The notes below the pieces were generated by a model that had not been told where the DNA came from, made no database searches, and worked only from the letters and a program-made list of their open reading frames with translations. This document shows, piece by piece, positions 9,341 to 19,168 of a stretch of DNA of 64,000 bases (positions are counted from its first letter, which is position 1; each line of letters starts with the position of its first letter). Both the position numbers and the translations under genes were made by a program. This stretch comes from Gyromitra esculenta (lineage: Eukaryota > Ascomycota > Pezizomycetes > Pezizales > Discinaceae), in assembly GCA_038503075.1 (NCBI GenBank), contig JBCAML010000011.1, forward strand, positions 868,001 to 932,000, written 5' to 3'.

Positions 9341-12303
9341 ATGCTTTCCAGGCACCTTACTAGGGCCACCAAGCTGCCGTTGGTACGTCCTTTGCACCAC
9401 TTTTTGACCCTATAGAGATGATAGATAGCTGCCATCATCTTTACGTATGAGCTGAGCCCAAATACTAACAGTTATGTTCCCTACAGAGCGTCGGCATTAG
9501 GGCTGTAAGTATTTTAAAATACGATCACTCGTTTTCTCGAAACAGAATATTTCGGTGTCAGAAGGACAAGATATACTGATGAATACTCGAAATTCAGGGC
9601 CAAAGGCATCGTGGACTCGCCTCTGTTAGCGATGACCCTCTTAGCAGGAAGGTCGAAATGACCAACTGGGAGAAGGTTTGTTTTTTTCCCCCACCGCAAA
9701 TTTTCACGTTCGAGAAATCGGAATCGCCCGGATGTCCGGATGGCACATGCCAGTTTTATCGTATCTCTCGCTGACATTCGTTGCAGGGTAATTACGTTAA
9801 TTATAAGTATGGTTCCTTTTTGAGATATTTTTTCTGGGAATGTTATCATCTCGTCTATCACTCTTGGTTGTTTCGCTGGGCTGCCGAGCAATCAAGAGTT
9901 ACGATGATGCGTCTGTGGGGATGATGTGCAGGTGTCGTCACATGTGTCAGGGGTCCGTATGCTAAGACAGGAAACGCCTATCACAGGAAGATGAGCCAGA
10001 ACCTCGACATCGTCCGTGCACGACTGAACCGTCCTCTCACCTATGCCGAGAAGATTCTCTACTCGCATTTGGACGATCCTCATGGCCAGGAAATCGAGCG
10101 CGGCAAATCATACCTCAAGCTGCGGCCGGATCGTGTCGCTTGCCAGGATGCCACTGCCCAGATGGCTATCCTGCAGTTCATGAGTGCGGGTATGCCTAAG
10201 GTCGCTACCCCAAGTACTGTGCACTGCGATCATTTGATCGAGGCGCAAATTGGTGGTGCGAAGGATTTGGCCAGGGCCGAGGAGATCAACAAAGAAGTCT
10301 ATGATTTCCTTTCATCAGCCTGCGCCAAGTACGATATCGGTTTCTGGAAGCCTGGCTCTGGTATTATCCATCAGATTCTTCTCGAGAACTATGCTTTCCC
10401 CGGTGGTCTCCTTATCGGTACTGATTCGCATACCCCCAACGCTGGTGGTTTGGGAATGTGCGCTATCGGTGTCGGTGGTGCTGATGCTGTCGATGTTATG
10501 GCCAACCTTCCTTGGGAATTGAAGGCGCCTAAGATCATTGGTGTTAAGCTTACTGGCCAATTGAGCGGATGGACTTCGCCCAAGGGTATGATATGATCGA
10601 ATCATTTGAACTTGGGCTTATGCTGATATTCCGAGTAGACATTATCTTGAAGGTTGCCGGTATCCTCACCGTAAAGGGTGGTACTGGTGCTATTGTCGAG
10701 TACCATGGTCCTGGTGTCGAGTCTCTGTCTTCTACTGGTATGGGAACTATCTGTAACATGGGTGCCGAGATTGGTGCCACCACCTCTGTCTTCCCCTTCA
10801 ACGACCGCATGCACGACTACCTAACGGCTACCAAGCGCAAGGACATTGGAGACTTTGCCCGCGTTTACGCCAAGGAACTTAGGGAGGACGAAGGCGCCGA
10901 ATACGACCAGCTGATCGAGCTCGATTTGAGCACTCTCGAGCCCCATATCAACGGACCCTTCACCCCCGATCTTGCTACCCCGATCTCCAAGTTCAAGGAA
11001 GCTGTTGAGGCGAATGGCTGGCCCGCTGAGCTTAAGGTTGGATTGATCGGTTCTTGCACCAACTCTTCATATGAGGATATGTCCCGCGCCGCCTCTATTG
11101 CCCGTGATGCTTTGGATCATGGAATTAAATCCAAGTCTGTCTACACTGTCACTCCTGGATCTGAGCAAATTCGTGCTACTATTGCCCGTGATGGTCAACT
11201 CCAGACCTTCGAGGAATTTGGAGGTATTGTTCTTGCCAATGCTTGCGGACCTTGCATTGGCCAGTGGGATCGTCGTGATGTGAAGAAGGGCGAGGCTAAC
11301 TCTATCATTTCCTCCTACAACCGTAACTTCACTGGCCGTAACGATGCCAACCCTGCCACTCACGCTTTTGTTACTTCTCCGGATCTTGTTACCGCCATGT
11401 CTATCGCTGGTGATCTCCGCTTCAACCCCTTGACCGACAAGTTGAAGGACAAGGATGGAAATGAATTCTTGCTCTCTCCTCCCTCCGGTGTTGGCCTTCC
11501 CCCGAACGGCTACGACCCAGGACGTGATACCTACCAGGCTCCCCCCCCGGATCGTTCCACCGTTCAAGTCCAGGTCTCCCCCAGCTCTGACCGTCTCCAG
11601 GTTCTCGAACCTTTCAAGCCTTGGGATGGGAAAGACGCTACCGATATCCCGATCTTGATCAAGTGCCAGGGCAAGACTACCACCGATCATATCTCCATGG
11701 CCGGCCCTTGGTTGAAGTACCGTGGCCACTTGGACAACATCTCCAACAATATGTTGATTGGTGCCATCAACGCTGAGAATGGTGAGGCCAACAACGTCAA
11801 GAACTTCATGACCGGCGAGTACGATGCCGTCCCGGCCACTGCCCGTGCCTACAAGGCCAAAGATATTAAGTGGGTTGTTATCGGCGATTGGAACTACGGA
11901 GAGGGATCTTCCCGTGAGCATGCCGCTCTTGAGCCCAGGCACTTGGGAGGTCTTGCTATCATTACCAAGTCTTTCGCTCGTATCCACGAGACCAACTTGA
12001 AGAAACAGGGAATGCTTCCTTTGACTTTTGAGAATCCCGAGGATTACGACAAGATCAACCCTGACGACAAGCTCGACTTGCTTGTTACTGAGCTTGCTGT
12101 TGGCAAGCCCATGACCATGAAAGTCAAGCCAAAGAACGGCAAACCCTGGGAGGTCAAGCTCGGCCACACTTTCAACGAAGGTATATTTATCTTCCCTCAT
12201 TCGAGTTTGAATAATTACCGTACTAACAGCGAACCTAGGACAAATCGTATGGTTCAAGGAAGGTTCCGCTCTGAATGCCATGGCCAAAGCTCACGCCTCT
12301 TAA
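9341..12303 (+). CDS. aco1: Aconitate hydratase, mitochondrial
   Basis: TCA-cycle enzyme that isomerises citrate to isocitrate with a [4Fe-4S] cluster. Seven exons, 9341-9382, 9487-9504, 9598-9675, 9787-9806, 9987-10585, 10639-12180 and 12239-12303, sum to 787 aa, the usual length. The N-terminus [14 protein letters not shown] with further Arg residues is a mitochondrial presequence. Cluster cysteines appear in [10 protein letters not shown] (about residue 390) and ACGPCIGQW (about 455 and 458). [13 protein letters not shown] is the conserved swivel-domain motif. The 5' end is split into micro-exons of 18 and 20 nt, which automated callers often lose. The C-terminal exon restores the [18 protein letters not shown] ending. 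Confidence 0.97.
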
Positions 12304-12880
12304 ATGTTAAAAAGTAGCGAATGGAGGAGAAGGGTAGCAGGATAAATTTTTGAGAAGGGTGAAGAAAAGGCATTGTACAGAATTTCATATATTTTTCTTT
12401 TCCTTATGTCTATGGGATGTTTATGAGGGACGCGTGCGGGATTGAGGTCTGTAAACCTCCGGGAAGGATGGGAATGTGGAGATGGGGGCGAAGGAAGTAG
12501 TCTCCCTTTGGTTAGCATCATTCAGCGCTTTGCTTTTGCTTTTTTTATTTATTTCGAATTCGAGGTTCTGGGTTTTTCTTTCTCTTAGTTATTCCCCCTG
12601 ATCTTCCCCCACTCTATCTGGTTTCATTTATTGGGTTCTCCTGTATTTGTCAATGAATATCCCGTTTTCTCGTCTTCGATTGTGTAGATGGCATCGCTCA
12701 AAGCCCGTGGTCCGTATGAGAGGTGTGCAAGAGCGGATGTTTCGAATCTGATATCAAACCAGTTTTTTTTGTCGGGATATCTTGGAAAATAAAGTAAATC
12801 ATCCCAAACGAAGTCTTCCCAATCTATAATCCCCAACATCGCCTTTTTTTCTCCAAAAAAAATAATACTCCAAGGAACCT
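12304..12880. other. Convergent 3' region with a possible kinase relic
   Basis: Lies between the convergent aconitase and P5CR genes. Most of it is 3' UTR-like. The minus strand at 12624-12880 stays open for about 85 codons and reads FGEKKAMLGIIDWEDF, which recalls the aminoglycoside-phosphotransferase (APH) family motif GIIDWE. No other APH motif is present. Confidence 0.4.
12624..12880 (-). pseudogene. Possible APH-type phosphotransferase fragment
   Basis: About 85 open codons immediately downstream of the P5CR stop, on the same strand. The LGIIDWEDFVWDD segment matches the Asp-Trp-Glu signature of the APH phosphotransferase family, followed by a Tyr/Pro-rich stretch. The HGD catalytic loop and the N-lobe are absent, because the upstream DNA is P5CR coding sequence. 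It may be a relic, or chance similarity in a 3' UTR. Confidence 0.25.
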
Positions 12881-14092
12881 CTATTTTTTGGTACTTCCCA
12901 AACCGGCAGCCATATTCGTAGCTTCCTGAATAGCTCTCGCAATAGTCGACCTTACCTTGCCATCCTCCAGCATCAACAGCCCTCCGATGGTGCACCCAGC
13001 CGGCGTCGATACCTGTTCTCTAATAATCGCCGGATGCTGCCCCGACAACACAAGTCGTCCAGCGCCCTGCATAGCTATAACATCGCCATAACGGATTAGT
13101 ATGTAGTCATGGTAGTTATAGTGAAACAGTGGAGCATACTCTGAGCAGCCATCATCTGCGCCTCAGCTCTCGGCAATCCCATCATAACCCCACCATCCGC
13201 CATAGCCTCGACAATCAGCGCGAAGAAGGCGGGACCAGAGCCACAGAGGGCGGTGCAGGCGTCCATGTGCTTTTCACCGAGGATTAGAGATTTGCCGATT
13301 TGGCTGAAGATCCAGGAGACCAGTGTCTTTTCAGAGTCGGGGAGATCTTCGTCGGTTGAGATTACGGTCATGGATTCGCGGATCTAGGTGAGGTTAGTTT
13401 TTATCTTTTTTGTTTTTTCTCGTGAGGGGTTTGGTGGTGTGATAATTCATGAATGTGTGTTTTTTTCAGATGTTGGGGTGTGAGTGGCCGAAATATAAGA
13501 TGCAAAAAAGGAATTGAACGAGTGTAAAAAGAATATAAAACAGGAATTGATACTCCAAACATACCTTCGAGGCAGTATTCGGCATTGCCCTAACCACTCT
13601 AGTACTCTTTGGTACTATTTCCTTCAACTGTACAATCTTAACTCCAGCCAAAATACTCACTAACAATTTCCCCTCTAGCGCTTCTGCCATCCCCTTTTCG
13701 CCTAGGATTTCTGCATACATCTGTGGCTTACATCCCAGAATCACTACGTCCCCCAATGCTGCGCCCTCAACGTTTCCTTTTGTCAGCACCTTGACCTTTC
13801 CCTCGTAGTCTGCGAACGCTTTCCGCACACGCTCTGCAGACTCGGGGCGCTTCACGCAGGCGATGAATTTTGAAGGGAGTTTTGGCGGCGTGTTGTCGAT
13901 ATTGGGGAAACGTGTTGGTAGGAGCGCATTGGGAGTTGAAGTCCCGCTTTGTGACGCAGACTGGTGGGATGTGAGGGAGGAGAGGATGCCGGAGAGAATG
14001 GCGACACCCATTGTGCCGCAGCCGAGCACGGTTATGGTGAGAGGATCTGGTTCCATTGCGGGTGCGAAGATGGCTTGGAATGCAGAGGTCAT
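12881..14092 (-). CDS. pro3: Pyrroline-5-carboxylate reductase
   Basis: Last step of proline synthesis, reducing P5C with NAD(P)H. Three exons, 13565-14092, 13140-13383 and 12881-13074, give 321 aa. The N-terminal Rossmann motif is VLGCGTMGVAILSG (about residues 20-33). VVILGCKPQMYAEIL and RVVRAMPNTASK are family blocks. The dimerisation domain has CTALCGSGPAFFALIVEAMADGG and EQVSTPAGCTIGGL, the latter being the P5CR signature. The intron 2 junction (CAGA|...|CTATG) is phase 1. A serine- and threonine-rich insert in the N-terminal domain (about residues 38-65) is common in fungal homologs. Confidence 0.95.
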
Positions 14093-14642
14093 GATGGGTG
14101 GAGGGGGAGGTTTTGTGATGTTGGAGGGGTTGCTATATTACAGTAAGACCTGTCAAAGATGTGATGTCTTAGATGGTTAGGGTCCCGCCAGGATAAGGAT
14201 TTGATTAGGGTTAGGGGTGCGGATGCACCTGCTTATCGCGATGCTTGGGTTCAGCATTTCCGGGCAACAAACCGCCCAGGCTCCGGGAGTAGAGAAAAGC
14301 CCCCAAGAGCTGCTGTGATTTGGTATTGGTATTATTATTGTTACTGTAAGACTTCTGGATCCGTGCAGTACCAGACTACTATTCTGACATGGTTATTCTG
14401 GTGCCCCTGAATCGGATTTCCTGCAGGCTTGGGGCCAGCAAAACCAGTTTAGTTTAACGTCCTTACTGCCATTACAGGAAAATCCCGAGAACCCTGTTTT
14501 TTTTCCTTCCCCAGGGACAACACCGTGAGATTACTCCTCGAACGCGAATCACGAACGAACAATAAAAGCATATACGCTTCCTCCACGATACGCGCGACGA
14601 AGCCCAAACCAACACAAGGGAAGCTAAACACAGGAGACAACA
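14093..14642. other. Divergent promoter region, P5CR / rhomboid
   Basis: 550 bp between divergent genes. It carries a perfect TTAGGGTTAGGG at 14205-14216 and a short ATT-rich run near 14325-14345. No gene was seen. Confidence 0.5.
14205..14216. promoter_or_regulatory. Telobox TTAGGGTTAGGG
   Basis: Perfect two-unit telomere repeat in the shared promoter of P5CR and RBD2, the second such site in the window. Tbf1-like binding is plausible from other fungi but is inferred here. Confidence 0.5.
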
Positions 14643-15765
14643 ATGTCCTCGTCAACGCGAGACCCAAGAGCTCAGGCAGTGCTAGCCTCGGCGAACCAGA
14701 TGTGGAAGAAGCTAGAAAGCTACCTCTTCCGGCTCCCTATATTGACGAAGGTCGTCATGTTGCTGATTGCAGTGTTCCATTTTCTGGCCGTCTTTGGAGT
14801 GCCTGTGCAAGCATACTTTGCATTGGATCCGGCAAAGATGGACCTAGGACAGAGTACAACCTCTTTTTTTCTTTCTCACTTCTGATGGACATGACATGGA
14901 AGGAAAGGGTCCATAGATAAGGGGAGGGGCTAATTCGGATTTCCGGAGGAATTGATTAGTGCATCGAGTAAACACCTATCCACTCATCCATGATGGCCTG
15001 TTTCACGCGGTAATAAACTTGGTTGCGCTCACGCCGTTGCTGGAGAGGTTCGAGAGGGAGGTTGGAACATTGAAGACACTGTTGCTCGTGCTTGGACGTT
15101 CGTTATCCCAAACCCCATTACTGAGACACAACAACTGACATGACCAAACAGCACTCGTCACTTTCCCCGGCTTCCTGTATCTCGGCATTGAGATCTTTAT
15201 CCTCAAAGGCAGCACTGTAGTTGCTGGAGCTAGTGCATTGGTATTCACCCTCATGGCCATGGAGGCTATCAAGACCTTTGCTTTCAAACCATACTACAAC
15301 ATCGCCGGATGGGAAGTGCCATCATGGACCACCCCAATCTTCTGGATGATCGTAATTGCCTTCCTCGCACCTGGCAGTTCCGCCATTGGACATTTCTGTG
15401 GTTTGGCAATAGGCTATGCATGTTCGTCCCCCCCAAACCCATCCTGTCACGCCACACGCACAAAAATACTAACATATATAACAGACGCATGCCGTTACCT
15501 CCGCCTCGTCGAGCCCTCTGAATGGATACTCGCCAAAGTCGAATCCAAAATCCACTTCCTCTTCCGCCGCATCCCGTACTATATTTCCGTCGAGAACCGC
15601 GCTGAAATGAATTACTGGGAGTTCTTGCCGATGGCGGGTTCTATGACGGGTTCCACGAGAGGGCAAACCCGCGGAGGTGGAGGAGAGAGTGCACCGCCGA
15701 CCCCTATCTCGGATGTGCCACCGGCATTTACGGCTGCTGGACCTGGTGTGAGGTTAGGATCGTAG
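14643..15765 (+). CDS. rbd2: Rhomboid family protein, Rbd2 type
   Basis: Polytopic membrane protein of the Golgi/endomembrane rhomboid family. Four exons, 14643-14853, 14960-15097, 15152-15421 and 15485-15765, give 299 aa. Recognisable parts are the TM1 region LPILTKVVMLLIAVFHFLAV, the L1-TM2 block TYPLIHDGLFHAVINLVALTPLLERFE, and LVTFPGFLYLGIE. GASALVF sits where the catalytic GxSG lies. PGSSAIGHFCGLAIGY supplies the second catalytic residue, His. The serine is kept but the following Gly is Ala, so activity is uncertain. The C-terminal cytosolic tail is Gly/Pro-rich. The intron-2 donor GTTCGT is non-canonical beyond GT, and the borders are chosen for frame and motif continuity. Confidence 0.87.
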
Positions 15766-15782
15766 ATGCTGAACCTGGGTAT

Positions 15783-15906
15783 GGGACGTGGGAAGGCCGG
15801 GGGGGAGGCTGTGCTAAATCACTGTTTCGCTGTTTAGGGTACAAGAATGTCACATGCAACAGAAGTTATGGCGTGAACAAAAACCCCGGGATGTGGGAAG
15901 GTGGGG
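15783..15906. mobile_element. Retroposon-like element, copy A, with direct repeats
   Basis: A 75-bp core (15811-15885) matches copy B at 16813-16890 with about 80-85% identity by eye. It includes ACAAGAATG(T/C)CACATGCAAC and GAAGTTAT(G/A)GCGTGAACAAAA. The core sits between direct repeats GGGACGTGGGAAGG (15783-15796) and GGGATGTGGGAAGG (15887-15900), which look like a target-site duplication. It lies just past the RBD2 stop and is probably in its 3' UTR. It contains no ORF. No tRNA-type A or B box was found, so its class is unknown. Confidence 0.5.
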
Positions 15907-15916
15907 TGCTCATTGT

Positions 15917-15931
15917 ATATATATATATATT
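15917..15931. repeat. (TA)n microsatellite
   Basis: Short pure TA run in the 3' flank of the rhomboid gene. Confidence 0.7.
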
Positions 15932-16677
15932 ACTTTGTTAGGGTTGTGGTATTGCGGGGGTGGTAGGGACTGGATGGGTGGTAATTAGTTTTGCATAGAT
16001 TGGTAAGTATGGAACAAAAGGCTTGGATGCTTTATAGTATTGGAAGGAAATATACGTAATGTGTAGTGCTTATGGGAATCGTCTATGCCTCCGTTGATTC
16101 GCTTTGAAAAGGTTATTCGAGTTCTTTTGTCGTCTCCCAAGAATGATTCATACAGTTCTATAAAAAGGGAGGGGGAAGCGCTACATCGTATGCTACAGTG
16201 ATTTGCAGGTACAGAGGTAGAAGAGTATAGCAAAAATCTATTGAATATCTTCAGTAGGGATGGGAAGTTCTGATAGTCGCATAAAATTGAAGCCGCCCTT
16301 ACCCAATTGAATGAACACATCTAGATTAAGATCCAGCAGCCATTTTTATCGTTACGAGATCCGTTAACAAAATACACTATATACAATTCACTCCTCTCCA
16401 TTTATAATCTCGACCAGACCAGACCTTATATGCGGTAATACACCTTAGCAATAGGTCTAAAAAGCTTTCTATCTATAGCTTCCCGATTAGAAGTGGATTT
16501 TAGTTGGTGACTGACGTGGTTTTATTCACAGCTGGAACAGAAGATTCCACGTGTCTTTTAGTCAGTAATTCGATGATCGTGTCAAGTCCTTTGAGACTAT
16601 ATCTGATAGATCCTACATGTGCATGTAATCGATAGGCGATTACTTTGGTTATCGCGTGGGTAGGCGGGTATCCGATG

Positions 16678-17006
16678 TGTTGGATATATGGAATATATCT
16701 ATAGGCTTCCTAGTAGCATGTCATCGCTACTAATGGGGGTTGCTCGGGCCGATCTATTCGGCGCCCAAAGAACCCGCCATAAACCGGTTTATATGGGGGG
16801 TTTTTTTTTTTTGTTAAATCATTGTTTCATTGTTTTAAATCTGATACAAGAATGCCACATGCAACCGAAGTTATAGCGTGAACAAAACCCTAACCGGTCT
16901 ATATGGGTCTATCAGGACTATATATATGGGGGCTTTCCCCCGTTCTTCTATTCTGTTTTCTCTTTACCGGTATACTGAGCATCACGAATAATCATTCTAT
17001 TCAACA
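16678..17006. mobile_element. Solo LTR (Ty1/copia-like) with 5-bp target duplication
   Basis: Starts TGTTGGATATATGG, a typical copia-type LTR start, and ends TCAACA. CGATG is duplicated exactly on both sides (16673-16677 and 17007-17011). It shares TTGGATATATGG(A/G)ATATATCTATAGG, a TTCGGCGCCCAAAGAACC block, a TATA-containing segment and a CTCTTTACCG...CAACA end with the LTR at 28731-28990. It is 329 bp long, about 70 bp longer than the other copy, because a second element has inserted (see 16782-16907). No internal retrotransposon genes flank it, so it arose by LTR-LTR recombination. Confidence 0.85.
16782..16907 (-). mobile_element. Retroposon-like element, copy B, nested in the solo LTR
   Basis: Direct repeats AACCGGTTTATATGGG (16782-16797) and AACCGGTCTATATGGG (16892-16907), 15/16 identical, flank the insert. 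On the plus strand it begins with 12 T (16801-16812), so on the minus strand it ends in a poly(A) tail. The core matches copy A near RBD2. A long target duplication plus an A tail is the mark of LINE-type target-primed insertion. Differences from copy A include several C/T and G/A changes. The corresponding region is absent from the LTR at 28731, which supports insertion after LTR formation. Confidence 0.55.
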
Positions 17007-17011
17007 CGATG

Positions 17012-17841
17012 CCCTGCACTAGTAACCGAGTGATATTTTGTGCTCGTATCATATTTCTACGATATTTATTATTCCTGTTTATTTATGAGCACTGCAATAA
17101 ATCTTGAAATAAAAAAGATAGTTAGGACAAGAAGCCTGGTATGGACCCGGACTGACGATCTACAGGGTTTATTACCCAGTGCGTGAAGGTTGTCGAATAA
17201 CCTCCCCTGGGAGGGTCAAACTGATGTCCGTTCCCCCAGCCCCTCTAGGCGACACTGTAGCCGTTGCGCTACGATGGCTGATGATATGATAGAAAGCTTT
17301 GTAAATATAACTTGCTGTCCACTTATGGACCACGCAGCAAGGAACTTCATGTAGCAAAGATTGAATACATTCTCTGATTCATTCGGTAGTTTCTTTCTTA
17401 GAAACATCTGAAGACTCAAGAAGTATACTACTTAATTCCTACAAGAAAAAGAATATTTTGAAAATATAATAAGCTACATAAATTCAAGTCTCCGAAAACT
17501 CGTTATCACGACAGATCACCTAAGATAATATAACCTAGCATATCCTTCTAAAGGAGCTAGACGTAGTTCTTTAATCTCTTCTAGGACTTGAAGACCACCC
17601 TTTTTCAAGGTCGCCACCTATATTGGGAACTACAAATAGACTAGGAAGCTCGACTTAACTGGAAATTACCGACCGCAGCGGTTTCCCTAAGAAACTCTTG
17701 ACACAGATGTGACAATGTACAAAAAACACAGAAAGAACGCAAAAGATTCAATCCAGATATCCAATCACTAGCAATACAAACTCTCAACCTCCCTGTGAGC
17801 TCCATAGTCTGCTAAATGAGGTTCTGCCAGCCATTAAGGAG
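17012..17841. other. Gene-free AT-rich stretch with a tRNA-like relic
   Basis: No coding exon is supported. The notable content is the tRNA-like segment at 17180-17282 on the minus strand. Confidence 0.45.
17180..17282 (-). repeat. tRNA-like relic or SINE head
   Basis: On the minus strand, GTAGCGCAACGGCTAC (17257-17272) folds as a perfect 5-bp D-arm and matches the pol III A-box pattern TRGYNNARNNG. About 55 nt further on, AGGTTATTCGACAACCT (17187-17203) folds as a 5-bp stem with a 7-nt loop, like a T-arm. The B-box is imperfect (ATTCGAC in place of TTCGANT) and the acceptor stem is not clear. It is probably a tRNA pseudogene or a tRNA-derived SINE head, not a working tRNA. Confidence 0.35.
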
Positions 17842-18500
17842 GTGCTGAGGTGCCCAAAAGATATATATGCCCCCCTTTGGACTAACCGCCGCTATGCGCA
17901 ACTGCTGATATCGAGGTTCTACAAAATTTTCCTCCCAGATAATGTCTTGATAACAGCAACTCAATGGACTGCATTGAAAAGTCACACGATGTCAGCAAAG
18001 CTATTGCTAGGGGGAGATATCGACGCTGAATCCTACTATAAAACGGGCAGATTTAGCAAGGCAAGTGTCTGCGTGGTCACTTACCGAACAGCTGACTTCA
18101 GCACGGTCGAGACGAATTCAGCAACGAAGAGCTGGTTAGGTTCCTCTTGAATTCCGGAACCAATATCGATACGCAGGACGATTTTGGAGAAACCGCAACG
18201 CATCAAGCAGCGAAGGGCAAATCAAAGTGATAATGTAGCTACTACTGTCAATGAGTCCAAACCTTCTGCTACACGATAAACTCGGGAATACAGCACTTCA
18301 CCACTCAGCTTCGTTTTCGTTCAAGAGGTGAAGCCTAGAGATAATGAGGCTATCACCAAAATATGAAGCTGTTATCGATACCTTAGACAATCGGGGAGAG
18401 ACAGCACTTCATATGACAGCGAATAGTGGGAAAAGTGCTCTAGTCGAGTTGTTAATACAGTATGGAGAAAGCTCGAAACAGATCCCAGCGGGACCACTCA
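17842..18500 (+). pseudogene. Decayed ankyrin-repeat gene
   Basis: Ankyrin-repeat fragments appear in order but in shifting frames separated by stops: TALKSHTMSAKLLLGGDIDA (near 17970-18030), ELVRFLLNSGTNIDTQDDFG with GETATHQAAK (18130-18220), LLLHDKLGNTALHHSAS (18260-18315), and DNRGETALHMTANSGKSALVELLIQYG (18385-18465). At least two frameshifts and several stops interrupt it. It belongs to the same broad class as the intact ankyrin gene at 33722-34750 but is too diverged to call a direct copy. It lies beside the solo LTR in a gene-poor island. Confidence 0.75.
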
Positions 18501-19168
18501 ACCCCACATAAGAGTATCGAAACGTGGAAGGGTTCCCCGGCATCTCATGATGTTCATCATTTTCCTAGAGTTCTGTAGTCTCGATGTCTTTTATTTAACC
18601 GATCCGCATCAATCTGTAGCGTCAACCGTACCGCAAAAAAAGCCTTACCATATTAGTTTCATAATAATTTAACCACTAACTACCACGAACAAAAAAAAAA
18701 CCTCCCCTGCTCTTCCAGTTTTCTTAAAACAGTTTCAAGCATAGCGGCTATCGACACTTCTTCCTTTAAGTCAGACATGAGTATCAAGCTAGAAGCAAAA
18801 GTATATCTAGCTCTAGGCCTGAAGAAAAATCGAATGATATGGAGTGATGTGTAGCATTAATGACTGCCTCACAATGCGTGCGAGCTATGATTGAGAAATA
18901 TAGTTTTATTGAATGATACGAAAATGAACACGCTTTAGTACATTGCCCTTAGAGAGCAACACGTGAACTAGAAGGGGCTTATCGCCCCGAACAACAACCT
19001 ATTGTAATTTAAACCCATTTCACGCCAGTTCCAAGTGAAAAAGAACCCCAGCCCGACCTTCAGCCTTGCATCCGGCCAATAGCCTCTAAAACTCCGACAT
19101 AGCTACACAAACTCCCCTGCTCATCACTGGGCTGAAGGTTAATAGAAACCAGCAACTATTTACCGGTA
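18501..19168. other. Gene-free stretch
   Basis: AT-rich, no recognisable gene. The right end is the 3' flank of the secreted protein gene. Confidence 0.45.

Noticed and set aside
11067..12287. 406-aa ORF antisense to aconitase
   Set aside because: Antisense shadow of a highly biased coding exon; no domain, and the aconitase frame is certain.
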